The notes beneath the pieces are model-generated. The model searched no databases. It had not been told where the DNA came from and saw only the letters and a program-made list of their open reading frames with translations. The translations under genes were made by a program, and so were the position numbers. From the NCBI GenBank assembly GCA_028822745.1, contig JAPKCZ010000198.1, positions 1-5,054 of the forward strand: a DNA stretch of 5,054 nt. The letters run 5' to 3'. Each line of letters opens with the position of its first letter. The first letter of the stretch is position 1. The DNA comes from Kiritimatiellia bacterium (GTDB lineage Bacteria; Verrucomicrobiota; Kiritimatiellia; UBA8416; JAIOPI01). This document shows, piece by piece, positions 1 through 5,054 of the stretch.

Positions 1-611
1 GATGCTCGTTCCTCGCTAGCGTAGAATCCCTGCTGGCAGACCTCGCAGAACGCATCGGCCGCAGCGAAGAGGCGGACGAATTGCAGAGGCGCGCCGACCG
101 TTACGCCGAGAAGCTAAAAGGAATGTGGTGCGAAGATACCGGCCTATTCCTCAACAAGAACCTGGCCACTGGCGAGTATTGCTCGCGTCTTTCACCGACC
201 CATTTCTATCCACTGATCGCACGTGTGGCTACGCAAGAACAGGCGGAGCGCATGATCAACGAGCATTTCTTCAACCCCGAAGAATTCTGGGGAGATTGGA
301 TTCTGCCGTCCATCGCTCGAAATGACCCTGCGTATCCGGATCAGGACTATTGGCGCGGACGCATCTGGGCACCGATGAACTTTCTGGTCTATCTGGGTCT
401 GCGCAATTACGAGCTGCCCAAGGCGCGAAAGGCGATGGTTGAGAAGTCCGAAGCCTTGCTCCTCAAGGAGTGGCGGGAACATGGCCATGTCCACGAGAAC
501 TACTGCGCTGATACTGGCGAAGGATGCAACAGCAAGAAGAGCGATCGCTTCTACCATTGGGGAGGCTTGTTGGGATTGATTGCGATACTTGACAAGGATT
601 CGAAACAATAG
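1..611 (+). CDS. GH63/MGH1-type glycoside hydrolase, C-terminal part (5' partial)
   Basis: The reading frame (codons from base 3) is open to the left window edge and ends in TAG at 609-611, so about 202 C-terminal residues of a longer enzyme are visible. It resembles the end of the (alpha/alpha)6-barrel catalytic domain of the GH63 / mannosylglycerate-hydrolase-like (MGH1) glycosidases and trehalase-like relatives. Visible hallmarks are YWRGRIWAPMNFL (from 348), an HENYCADTGEG block (from 492) and a closing FYHWGGLLGL segment (from about 549). In the family, a Glu in the ENY..TGEG block serves as the catalytic base; Glu at 495-497 is the likely equivalent. The presumed role is hydrolysis of an alpha-linked sugar from an oligosaccharide or glycoside; the substrate cannot be read from this piece. 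The TTG at 81 is not a believable start, because homologous-looking helical sequence continues in frame upstream of it. Localisation is unknown because the N-terminus is missing. No clear terminator follows. Confidence 0.85.
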   Translation, partial: CSFLASVESLLADLAERIGRSEEADELQRRADRYAEKLKGMWCEDTGLFLNKNLATGEYCSRLSPTHFYPLIARVATQEQAERMINEHFFNPEEFWGDWILPSIARNDPAYPDQDYWRGRIWAPMNFLVYLGLRNYELPKARKAMVEKSEALLLKEWREHGHVHENYCADTGEGCNSKKSDRFYHWGGLLGLIAILDKDSKQ

Positions 612-654
612 TGAAAACGGCCGAACGAGCGTTGCACAGCGACGCGGTAAACAG

Positions 655-1027
655 CGCGCGTGGGGTGCGATTCTATTTAGTGGAACAGAGAAATCCGGAT
701 CTCACCACGAAGCGCACGAAATGGGATTCCCGGCAGGGCTTGTCGGGAGGACTCGAAGGGGATGCCGGAGAACCCTGTCAGGATTGGGAATATTGCCTAT
801 GACATTAATCAGCAATTGCTCATTGGCTGCCGAATCGTGTGTCCTCTGTTGGGAGACACGCGATGCAAGGATTACTGCGCCGCAGCCAACCTCCATGCCC
901 GACGGATAAACAGGACTTTTCGCCACGAAATCAGTACCTTGTGCCCCCTTCGTGCTCTTCGTGTTCTTCGTGGTGAAACCGGGTGTTCCTCTCGCCTTTC
1001 AACCAATTAAAATCGCACCCCGCGCGT
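655..1027. repeat. Inverted-repeat segment with CACGAAGAA-motif arms (MITE-like or paired intergenic repeats)
   Basis: This fills most of the 488-bp gap between the glycosidase and vapB, and no credible gene lies in it. Two diverged arms face each other. The outer part is a perfect 11-bp inverted repeat, GGGGTGCGATT (662-672) against AATCGCACCCC (1011-1021), flanked on both sides by CGCGC. The inner part is a second perfect 11-bp inverted repeat, TCACCACGAAG (702-712) against CTTCGTGGTGA (966-976). The spacers between outer and inner blocks (29 and 34 nt) are also alignable, for example through a shared CCGG next to the inner block, so each arm is one homologous unit of about 70-80 bp. The core (about 723-920) shows only a weak hairpin (836-843 with 855-862). 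No transposase is present and no exact target-site duplication is obvious. It could be a non-autonomous element, or two separate insertions of a dispersed repeat. Small frames across it look spurious. Confidence 0.7.
948..973 (-). repeat. Short 9-bp tandem repeat (CACGAAGAA type)
   Basis: On the minus strand this reads as three successive 9-bp units, CCACGAAGA, ACACGAAGA and GCACGAAGG (the last one base short here). The opposite arm holds two units in plus orientation at 705-722, and a lone CCACGAAAT lies at 923-931. In translation the motif gives His-Glu-Glu-His-Glu-Glu strings, a pattern common in spurious small proteins annotated from intergenic DNA of PVC-type bacteria (general knowledge). 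It is better treated as a DNA repeat than as coding sequence. Confidence 0.65.
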
Positions 1028-1046
1028 GAACGCAGACGTTGGAGTC

Positions 1047-1085
1047 TTGACACCAGACGCCAAAGTGTGTAACACCTATACACAC
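1047..1085 (+). promoter_or_regulatory. vapBC promoter and palindromic operator candidate
   Basis: A consensus -35 hexamer TTGACA lies at 1047-1052. No strong -10 sits at 17 nt; the best candidates are TGTAAC (1068-1073, 15-nt spacer) or TAACAC (1070-1075, 17-nt spacer), both inside a palindrome. That palindrome is a perfect inverted repeat, GTGTGTA (1065-1071) and TACACAC (1079-1085), separated by 7 nt and ending just before the vapB ribosome binding site. Ribbon-helix-helix antitoxins of the VapB family bind such inverted repeats to repress their own operon, so this is the natural operator. The palindrome is directly visible; its binding role is inferred. Confidence 0.55.
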
Positions 1086-1088
1086 AGT

Positions 1089-1094
1089 GGAGGT
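1089..1094 (+). promoter_or_regulatory. Ribosome binding site of vapB
   Basis: GGAGGT lies five bases before the ATG at 1100. This near-perfect Shine-Dalgarno fixes the vapB start and favours high antitoxin translation relative to the toxin. Confidence 0.75.
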
Positions 1095-1099
1095 GTACC

Positions 1100-1291
1100 A
1101 TGAGAACAAATGTCGTGATCGATGATAAGCTAATGTCCAGAGCTTTACGTTCCAGCGGATGCCGCACGAAGCGTTCAGCCATCGAGTCCGGATTGCGCCT
1201 GTTGGTTCAGGTCAACAGCCAGAAGAAGCTCCGCGCCCTCAAGGGAAAAATCACATGGGAAGGTGATCTTGAGGAAATGAGAAGGGATTAA
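1100..1291 (+). CDS. vapB: Type II toxin-antitoxin system VapB-family antitoxin
   Basis: This 63-residue protein is the antitoxin that binds and neutralises the neighbouring VapC ribonuclease in the cytoplasm and, with VapC, represses its own promoter. The N-terminal half fits a ribbon-helix-helix DNA-binding fold: strand MRTNVVID (1-8), helix about 9-19, turn with SGCRTK, and second helix about 24-37 (RSAIESGLRLLV). The C-terminal tail LKGKITWEGDLEEMRRD (47-63) matches the toxin-binding motif typical of the short VapB family in Pfam VapB_antitoxin (PF09957), where a W-(E/D)-GDL motif followed by E-x-MR is usual. Length is normal for the family. The start is set by ATG 1100 behind a strong GGAGGT. 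vapC begins one base after the TAA stop, so the pair is almost certainly co-transcribed and translationally coupled. No truncation is seen. Confidence 0.93.
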   Translation: MRTNVVIDDKLMSRALRSSGCRTKRSAIESGLRLLVQVNSQKKLRALKGKITWEGDLEEMRRD

Positions 1292-1292
1292 G

Positions 1293-1682
1293 ATGGTCAT
1301 TGTCGATACGTCGGCGTGGATCGAGTACTTGCGCGGTGGTTTGCCCCGTATCGTCAAGAAAGTGGATCTGTGCCTGGAGCAGGATCTCGTCGGGATTGGC
1401 GATCTGGTATATTGCGAAGTGATGCAGGGAATTAGGTCTCCCCGCGAAAGAGGGGAAGTGTCAACCCTCCTGCTCTCACTTCCCCAGTTTGACATGGTTG
1501 GTTTCAGCATGGCCGAGAAGTCCGCCGCCAACTACCGACTCCTCAGATCAAAAGGGGTGACCGTCAGGAAGACAATCGATGTACTCATCGGCACCTTTTG
1601 CGCCGAGAACGGACTACAGCTGATCCATCACGATTCAGACTTCGCCCTGATGGCGAAACACATCGGCCTAGACACAATCTGA
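1293..1682 (+). CDS. vapC: Type II toxin-antitoxin system VapC-family toxin, PIN-domain ribonuclease
   Basis: This 129-residue protein is a single PIN domain of normal VapC length. VapC toxins are Mg2+-dependent endoribonucleases that cut specific RNAs, usually tRNA or the 23S rRNA sarcin-ricin loop, and halt translation when VapB is degraded; the target here cannot be told. The acidic metal-binding residues are all visible: Asp5 in VDTSAWIEYL, Glu42 in YCEVMQGI, Asp96 in KTIDVLIG, and Asp114 with Asp116 in HHDSDF. The toxin therefore looks catalytically intact. The start ATG lies one nucleotide after the vapB stop, with GAAGGG (1281-1286) as a weaker ribosome binding site inside the end of vapB. 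This is the standard coupled antitoxin-first arrangement. It faces the convergent FGE-domain gene, with 130 bp between their stops. Confidence 0.94.
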   Translation: MVIVDTSAWIEYLRGGLPRIVKKVDLCLEQDLVGIGDLVYCEVMQGIRSPRERGEVSTLLLSLPQFDMVGFSMAEKSAANYRLLRSKGVTVRKTIDVLIGTFCAENGLQLIHHDSDFALMAKHIGLDTI

Positions 1683-1685
1683 CCC

Positions 1686-1801
1686 GAATGGCTTAAGGCT
1701 CTGCCGCAAGACATCTTTGTCGCGAGCTTTGTCGGATTCTCTGTATTCGGCAGGTACTGAGACGACAAAGTTTGGGAGAAGCGCTTAAACTAGAGCCATT
1801 C
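1686..1801. repeat. Imperfect long inverted repeat between convergent genes
   Basis: The 130-bp gap between the vapC stop and the convergent FGE-domain gene stop is almost wholly a nested inverted repeat. The outer pair is GAATGGCT (1686-1693) with AGCCATTC (1794-1801). An inner pair is TTAAG (1693-1697) with CTTAA (1784-1788). The core pair is CGACAAAG (1763-1770) with CTTTGTCG, which occurs twice on the left (1715-1722 and 1727-1734), giving two alternative foldings. A further CTGCCG (1701-1706) / CGGCAG (1748-1753) pair would interleave with the core stem. It may be a bidirectional terminator or a small palindromic repeat element. There is no proper T-tract for a classical intrinsic terminator, so its function is left open. 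Confidence 0.5.
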
Positions 1802-1812
1802 CAATCTGCCCC

Positions 1813-2775
1813 CTACGGGATCAGCTTATCGACAGGGACAGAATCTCTCTCCGGTGCCAGCACAAGGCGCATGCCGACGATGCCGTAGAAGTTGACGTCC
1901 GGCGGAATGCTGTAGCGGCTGGCCGAGCGCAGGAAGGCATGTGCATTGTCGTCCTCCAGGTAGAAACACCCGCCGCGCACGATCTTTTCCCGGCCCTTCG
2001 CTGAGCCCTCTCCGTAAGGCCCATACCAGTCGAGGCACCATTCATACACGTTGCCATGCATGTCGTACAAGCCCCACGCGTTGGGCAGGCGATGATCGCC
2101 GCACTTACTGGTACGCGTCTGCCACCAGTCGTTGCCGCCATAGAACGCAAACTTCTTCAAGCTCTTGATGTTTGTAGGATCACTATCAGCATTGTAAGGA
2201 CCCTTGGTCCCTGCACGACAGGCGTATTCCCATTCCGCCTCGCTAGGCAAGCGGTAGACATAGCCCTCTGGCAGGCGTCCAGCCTTGCGCTCGGTCTCCG
2301 TGATCTTTCGGCAGAACTCACGCGACCGTTCCCAGCTAATGCATTCCATGGGATACTCAAGCTGCACCTCACCGCCCAGCGCTGAGTCGTGGAACATGAT
2401 GCCATGCGGCCGTGGCCGAAAGTGATAGGCTGCGCCGTCTGCGACGGGGCCGCGCTTGTACTGCCAGGCCTCGTAGTCGTAGTCCTGGGGCATCATCAGC
2501 TTGTAAAATTGACCTTGGGTGACTTCGTAGATGCCCATGTAGAACGGCTTCGAGATCTTGACCTTGTGCTGGACCTCATCATCGCGACGATGCATTTCGT
2601 TGGTCGGGCTGCCCATCATGAATTCGCCAGCCGGTATCCGCTTCATCTCCAGCGCAATGCCCGGCACAGTCCAGTCTTTGGCCGTGAGCGTCTTCATTAC
2701 CGCCGCGTCGTCCGCACGCGCGGTGCTGCACGCGAGAAGCGCCATCATTGCAATTGTCGTTTTGTATGTTTTCAT
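1813..2775 (-). CDS. Exported FGE-sulfatase (SUMF1-like) domain protein, probably non-catalytic as formylglycine-generating enzyme
   Basis: This is a 320-residue protein. Residues 1-21 form an export signal: basic MKTYK, hydrophobic TIAMMALLAC, then STARA before DDA. Signal peptidase I could cut after Ala21, while LLAC at 13-16 is a marginal lipobox. Residues about 40-308 form one FGE-sulfatase domain (PF03781, C-type-lectin-like fold). Hallmarks are PAGEFMMGS (48-56), YEVTQGQF (83-90), YPMECISW (141-148), YRLPSEAEWEYACRAG (174-189), GLYDMHGNVYEWCLDWYG (235-252), RGGCF (267-271) and GMRLV (301-305). True formylglycine-generating enzymes carry a catalytic Cys pair five residues apart just after RGGS; here those positions are Leu273 and Ala278, so sulfatase maturation is unlikely and a binding or structural role is more plausible. 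The start chosen is ATG 2775, because it yields the signal peptide, follows AAGGAG by five bases, and overlaps the upstream stop as ATGA. A longer in-frame start at 2874 would bury the signal and overlap the upstream gene heavily. Confidence 0.9.
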   Translation of the reverse strand: MKTYKTTIAMMALLACSTARADDAAVMKTLTAKDWTVPGIALEMKRIPAGEFMMGSPTNEMHRRDDEVQHKVKISKPFYMGIYEVTQGQFYKLMMPQDYDYEAWQYKRGPVADGAAYHFRPRPHGIMFHDSALGGEVQLEYPMECISWERSREFCRKITETERKAGRLPEGYVYRLPSEAEWEYACRAGTKGPYNADSDPTNIKSLKKFAFYGGNDWWQTRTSKCGDHRLPNAWGLYDMHGNVYEWCLDWYGPYGEGSAKGREKIVRGGCFYLEDDNAHAFLRSASRYSIPPDVNFYGIVGMRLVLAPERDSVPVDKLIP

Positions 2776-5054
2776 GGTTTCTCCTTCAGCACTGGGCCGC
2801 GCATCGTTTCGAGCCAATTTCGGGTCAGGGGCATGTCCGCGATCCCGCCGTCCACCTCGGCCCTCACCCGCCAATCCCAGTCAACGCTGGTGCGCCATGC
2901 CGTGTCATCGCCTGACACAGCTTTCGCCAGTGCCTCCAGGAAGTTGGTGTCCTCGCGCATCTCGCCGCCGCCGACAATGGCCTTGGCATGGCCGCCAATG
3001 TAGTGGTTGTAGGCCGTATTGTAGTAACCGCGATATCCCTGGTTGTTGAAACTGTATAGCCAGCCCCGCTCGGGGCCGTATGCCTTCCACGCGACCTTCT
3101 CCGCTTCTACGACTGCCCCCTTTGACTCGCCAACCTTCCGTGCATGATCTGCCGTCCCCTTGCCCACAACCATATCGCGCTTGCCGCGTAGTTCCTGCTC
3201 AACATTGCGGAAGCCCTGCTCGGCCTTCTTCTGCTCACGATAGATTGGTGCCGATGTTCTCAGATCCGCGCGCAAGTCCTCCTGCCGATTGCGAGACGCC
3301 TCCTCGCTCTCTGCCCTCTTGGCTTGGGCCACCGCATATCGCTCATTGCGGTTGCGTTGCTGATCGAACGTCCTGCGCAGTTGGCCATCCAGCTCTCTTA
3401 CGGTGTTGTTCAGTTCGTCGTAATTCCGTGCGACCTCGCTGTTTTTGCGGACACCTTCGCGAACCCATTTCTCCCGCTCGTGGATTGGCCTGTTCGCTTC
3501 ATTGCGTGCCCGCTCTAAGCCCGTGTACGTTGAGTCACCCCTCACACACTCCTGCCATAGGTCATTCCGCTCGTGGCGAAGGGCGTCTTCTTTCCTTGCA
3601 GCCTTGTCGCGTTCCACCTTGGCGAGCTCGCCATTATGTCGGCGCTTGCGCGCATCATCCGCCCTGGCCGCCAGCTCGGCAGCATCCGTACGGGCATCAA
3701 ACTCAGTTCGCAACGCCTTTTCACGTTCGCGGCGATCGGCCTCATGCTTGTCGCGCTTCACGTATAGTTCCTGCAACGCAGCATCTCCCTCGATCATGTC
3801 CTTCTCCAACTTCTGCACCTCGGATCTCATGTCGTTGGCCTGTTTCCGCTGTGCGTCGATCTCGGCGAGCGTCTCAATAGACTGCGGCTGTTTGTCGAAT
3901 TCCTTCCTCAGCTCCTGCTCTACGGATCGACGCGTCGTCTCTGCTTCGTCCCGCTGTTTCTTGAGTGCAACGAGGGGCTCATCGGACGCAAATGCCTTGC
4001 GCTCAAGCGCATTGATCTTGTTGCGCAGCGCATCATTCTTCGCGCGCGCATCGTTGATCTCGCCCTGCAGCTTCGCGTTTGCCGGAAGCTGATCAAACGC
4101 TTTAGTCAACTCGCTCTTCTTGCCTGCAACGGCCTTCTCTGCCGCTGCCAGGTCGGCCACGGCCTTCACGTATTCGGGACTGCGCTCCATGATCTCCTGC
4201 TGCCGCCCCTTGGACCTCGCCTCCATGGCGACGTAGGGTGCGAGCAGTTCTTTCGACAGTGCGCCCGCCTTGGCGTTCAAGGCCTTCAGATTGCCGTACT
4301 TCTTTGCCAACGCAGCAATGTAATCCGGCGTCGGGCGCACTGGCGCGTCGAGCGTCGGTTCAGGCAGTGCGCTGTAGTCCTCATGCACGGTGTGATAGAT
4401 AAGCACGTGATCCAGAATGCCCTTGAAGCCACTTTTGCCGTCGCGCGCAGCGGCGATGGTGTTGCGTTTCACGCCCCCGCCCGGGAACACGTCGCACGCT
4501 CTGACCTTTGTTGATTTCTCGCCTGCCTTGCGGCCGTCCACCCACAACACAGCTTTCTTGCCGTCGAGCTCAACGCGCAAGTTGTGCCACTCCCCTGCGG
4601 CGAGCGCCTGCTTGCCTGCCAGCTTCAGCGCATTCTTTCCACCCACCGTGGCTGTCAACGTGGGCGTGCCGTTTCGCGCAATGCTCAAGACAAGGCAGTC
4701 GTCCTCCGAACAGCCGAAATCAAAGACTGCGTATCCACCCTTGGCCTCCGGCTTGAACGTGATATCAACAGTGATCTCACCAAGGTCAACGGCGCGTGGG
4801 CATAGCTCGGCGTACTGCGTCTTGCCATCAAACCGGAACCCCTGATGTTCGCCGTCAGTCACGAACTCCGGCTTACCATAGAGATAGCCGTTGAGCACAG
4901 GCGTCAGGTCTGCGGCATACCCCTTGTCCGCGCTGAAGGCGAATCGGTACCCGTCTTCGAGTATCGCGTTATCGTCCCGGTTCATCGCGTAGTTGGCCCA
5001 CAGGCCGAAGGCATGAACGTCCTTTGCGCCCGGTCGTTTTGGCATGACCGTGGC
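2772..5054 (-). CDS. LamG-like and coiled-coil multidomain protein (5' end probably outside window)
   Basis: At least 757 residues are visible, counted from an in-frame ATG at 5045. The frame stays open to the window edge, no ribosome binding site is visible in the nine bases before that ATG, and no signal peptide follows it, so the true start is probably upstream. Residues about 36-222 look like a LamG/concanavalin A-like jelly roll (LamG_3 type): FRFDGKTQYAEL, ITVDITFKPE, GEWHNLRVELDGKKAVLWVDG and ILDHVLIYHTV are the usual strand signatures. A Pro-rich linker (about 227-240) follows. Residues about 250-625 are Lys/Arg/Glu/Ala-rich and almost free of Gly and Pro, as in a long coiled coil. 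The last ~130 residues are a compact aromatic-rich region (YSFNNQGYRGYYNTAYNHY, then WRTSVDWDWRVR and LTRNWLETMRG) that I do not recognise. The domain make-up suggests a secreted or surface-anchored protein with a binding head and a helical stalk. It is coupled by ATGA to the exported FGE-domain gene. Exact function is unknown. Confidence 0.85.
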   Translation of the reverse strand, partial: ATVMPKRPGAKDVHAFGLWANYAMNRDDNAILEDGYRFAFSADKGYAADLTPVLNGYLYGKPEFVTDGEHQGFRFDGKTQYAELCPRAVDLGEITVDITFKPEAKGGYAVFDFGCSEDDCLVLSIARNGTPTLTATVGGKNALKLAGKQALAAGEWHNLRVELDGKKAVLWVDGRKAGEKSTKVRACDVFPGGGVKRNTIAAARDGKSGFKGILDHVLIYHTVHEDYSALPEPTLDAPVRPTPDYIAALAKKYGNLKALNAKAGALSKELLAPYVAMEARSKGRQQEIMERSPEYVKAVADLAAAEKAVAGKKSELTKAFDQLPANAKLQGEINDARAKNDALRNKINALERKAFASDEPLVALKKQRDEAETTRRSVEQELRKEFDKQPQSIETLAEIDAQRKQANDMRSEVQKLEKDMIEGDAALQELYVKRDKHEADRREREKALRTEFDARTDAAELAARADDARKRRHNGELAKVERDKAARKEDALRHERNDLWQECVRGDSTYTGLERARNEANRPIHEREKWVREGVRKNSEVARNYDELNNTVRELDGQLRRTFDQQRNRNERYAVAQAKRAESEEASRNRQEDLRADLRTSAPIYREQKKAEQGFRNVEQELRGKRDMVVGKGTADHARKVGESKGAVVEAEKVAWKAYGPERGWLYSFNNQGYRGYYNTAYNHYIGGHAKAIVGGGEMREDTNFLEALAKAVSGDDTAWRTSVDWDWRVRAEVDGGIADMPLTRNWLETMRGPVLKEKP
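2781..2786 (-). promoter_or_regulatory. Ribosome binding site of the FGE-domain gene, inside the upstream gene
   Basis: On the minus strand AAGGAG precedes the ATG at 2775 by five bases and lies within the last codons of the LamG/coiled-coil gene. The upstream stop and this start share ATGA (2775-2772). This supports translational coupling and decides the start. Confidence 0.75.
3696..4091 (-). repeat. Two 66-residue tandem repeats in the coiled-coil region
   Basis: Within the LamG/coiled-coil protein, residues 319-384 and 385-450 align without gaps at 66 residues each, with 21 identical positions by hand count. Both end in an L-R-x-E-F-D signature (ELRKEFD and ALRTEFD); the preceding segment ends in ELTKAFD, exactly 66 residues before the first of these. 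A degenerate later copy ends in QLRRTFD 111 residues downstream. Each 66-residue unit appears to be two half-units of about 33 residues. The repeat is visible at protein level; DNA identity is low, so the duplication looks old. Confidence 0.6.

Noticed and set aside
192..608. Minus-strand frame of 138 codons opposite the glycosidase
   Set aside because: It lies entirely antisense to a clearly recognisable glycoside hydrolase, with no motif or start signal of its own.
836..862. Hairpin CGTGTGTC / GACACGCG as a terminator in the intergenic core
   Set aside because: The eight-base stem has one non-Watson-Crick pair, the loop is 11 nt and no T-run follows; too weak to call as a terminator.
762..1010. 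Plus-strand frame of 82 codons across the intergenic inverted repeat
   Set aside because: It has no ribosome binding site, no recognisable motif, and its C-terminal half is a translation of the CACGAAGAA-type DNA repeat (LRALRVLRG strings), a typical spurious product.
645..1035. Target-site duplication flanking the inverted-repeat segment
   Set aside because: Flanking bases (AAACAG on the left, GAACGCAG on the right) are only loosely alike; no exact direct repeat supports a transposition event.
931..1182. Minus-strand frame of 83 codons with HHEEHEEHEGG
   Set aside because: The His/Glu string is the 9-bp repeat read in one frame, and the frame runs antisense through the vapBC promoter and vapB start. 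Not a credible gene.
2776..2874. N-terminal extension of the FGE-domain gene to a start at 2874
   Set aside because: It would place 33 Arg/Gly-rich residues ahead of a clear signal peptide and overlap the upstream gene by about 100 bases, while ATG 2775 has a good ribosome binding site and the ATGA coupling.
2389..3003. Plus-strand frame of 204 codons opposite the FGE-domain gene and the end of the LamG gene
   Set aside because: It crosses two coupled minus-strand genes that have strong family motifs and a shared ATGA; it shows no domain of its own.
3080..4092. Long plus-strand frames (266 and 215 codons) opposite the coiled-coil gene
   Set aside because: Ser/Arg/Cys/Pro-rich low-complexity translations that mirror the Glu/Lys/Arg codons of the real minus-strand coiled coil; no ribosome binding site or domain.

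Overview
The window reads as a chromosomal fragment of a moderately GC-rich, probably environmental bacterium. Three features point, with moderate confidence, to the Planctomycetes-Verrucomicrobia-Chlamydiae (PVC) superphylum (Verrucomicrobiota, Kiritimatiellota, Lentisphaerota or relatives): a 9-bp 'CACGAAGAA'-type repeat in intergenic DNA, a secreted FGE-sulfatase (SUMF1-like) domain protein, and a large LamG plus coiled-coil protein. No rRNA or other phylogenetic marker is present, so this is inference.

Layout, left to right. (1) 1-611, plus strand: the C-terminal ~200 residues of a GH63/MGH1-type (alpha/alpha)6-barrel glycoside hydrolase, truncated by the window edge. (2) 612-1099: no credible gene. 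Most of it is a 373-bp segment (655-1027) with two diverged arms in inverted orientation, each carrying the CACGAAGAA motif, followed by a promoter/operator region. (3) 1100-1682, plus strand: a compact, apparently intact VapB-VapC type II toxin-antitoxin operon with a 7-7-7 palindromic operator candidate in front. (4) 1683-1812: a short convergent intergenic gap filled by an imperfect long inverted repeat. (5) 1813-5054, minus strand: two translationally coupled genes (ATGA overlap). The upstream one encodes a LamG-like jelly-roll domain, a ~370-residue charged alpha-helical/coiled-coil section with a visible 66-residue tandem period, and an aromatic-rich C-terminal region I cannot name. The downstream one encodes an exported FGE-sulfatase-fold protein lacking the catalytic cysteine pair of true formylglycine-generating enzymes.

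How the parts work together: vapB and vapC form a self-regulated toxin-antitoxin pair. The two minus-strand genes are coupled and probably make a pair of extracytoplasmic proteins (carbohydrate or protein binding fold plus coiled-coil stalk, and a C-type-lectin-like FGE domain); a shared cell-surface role is inference. The glycosidase is a separate locus. The least ordinary content is the coupled LamG/coiled-coil plus non-catalytic FGE-fold pair and the two intergenic inverted-repeat structures. I see no CRISPR array, tRNA, rRNA, transposase or phage gene.
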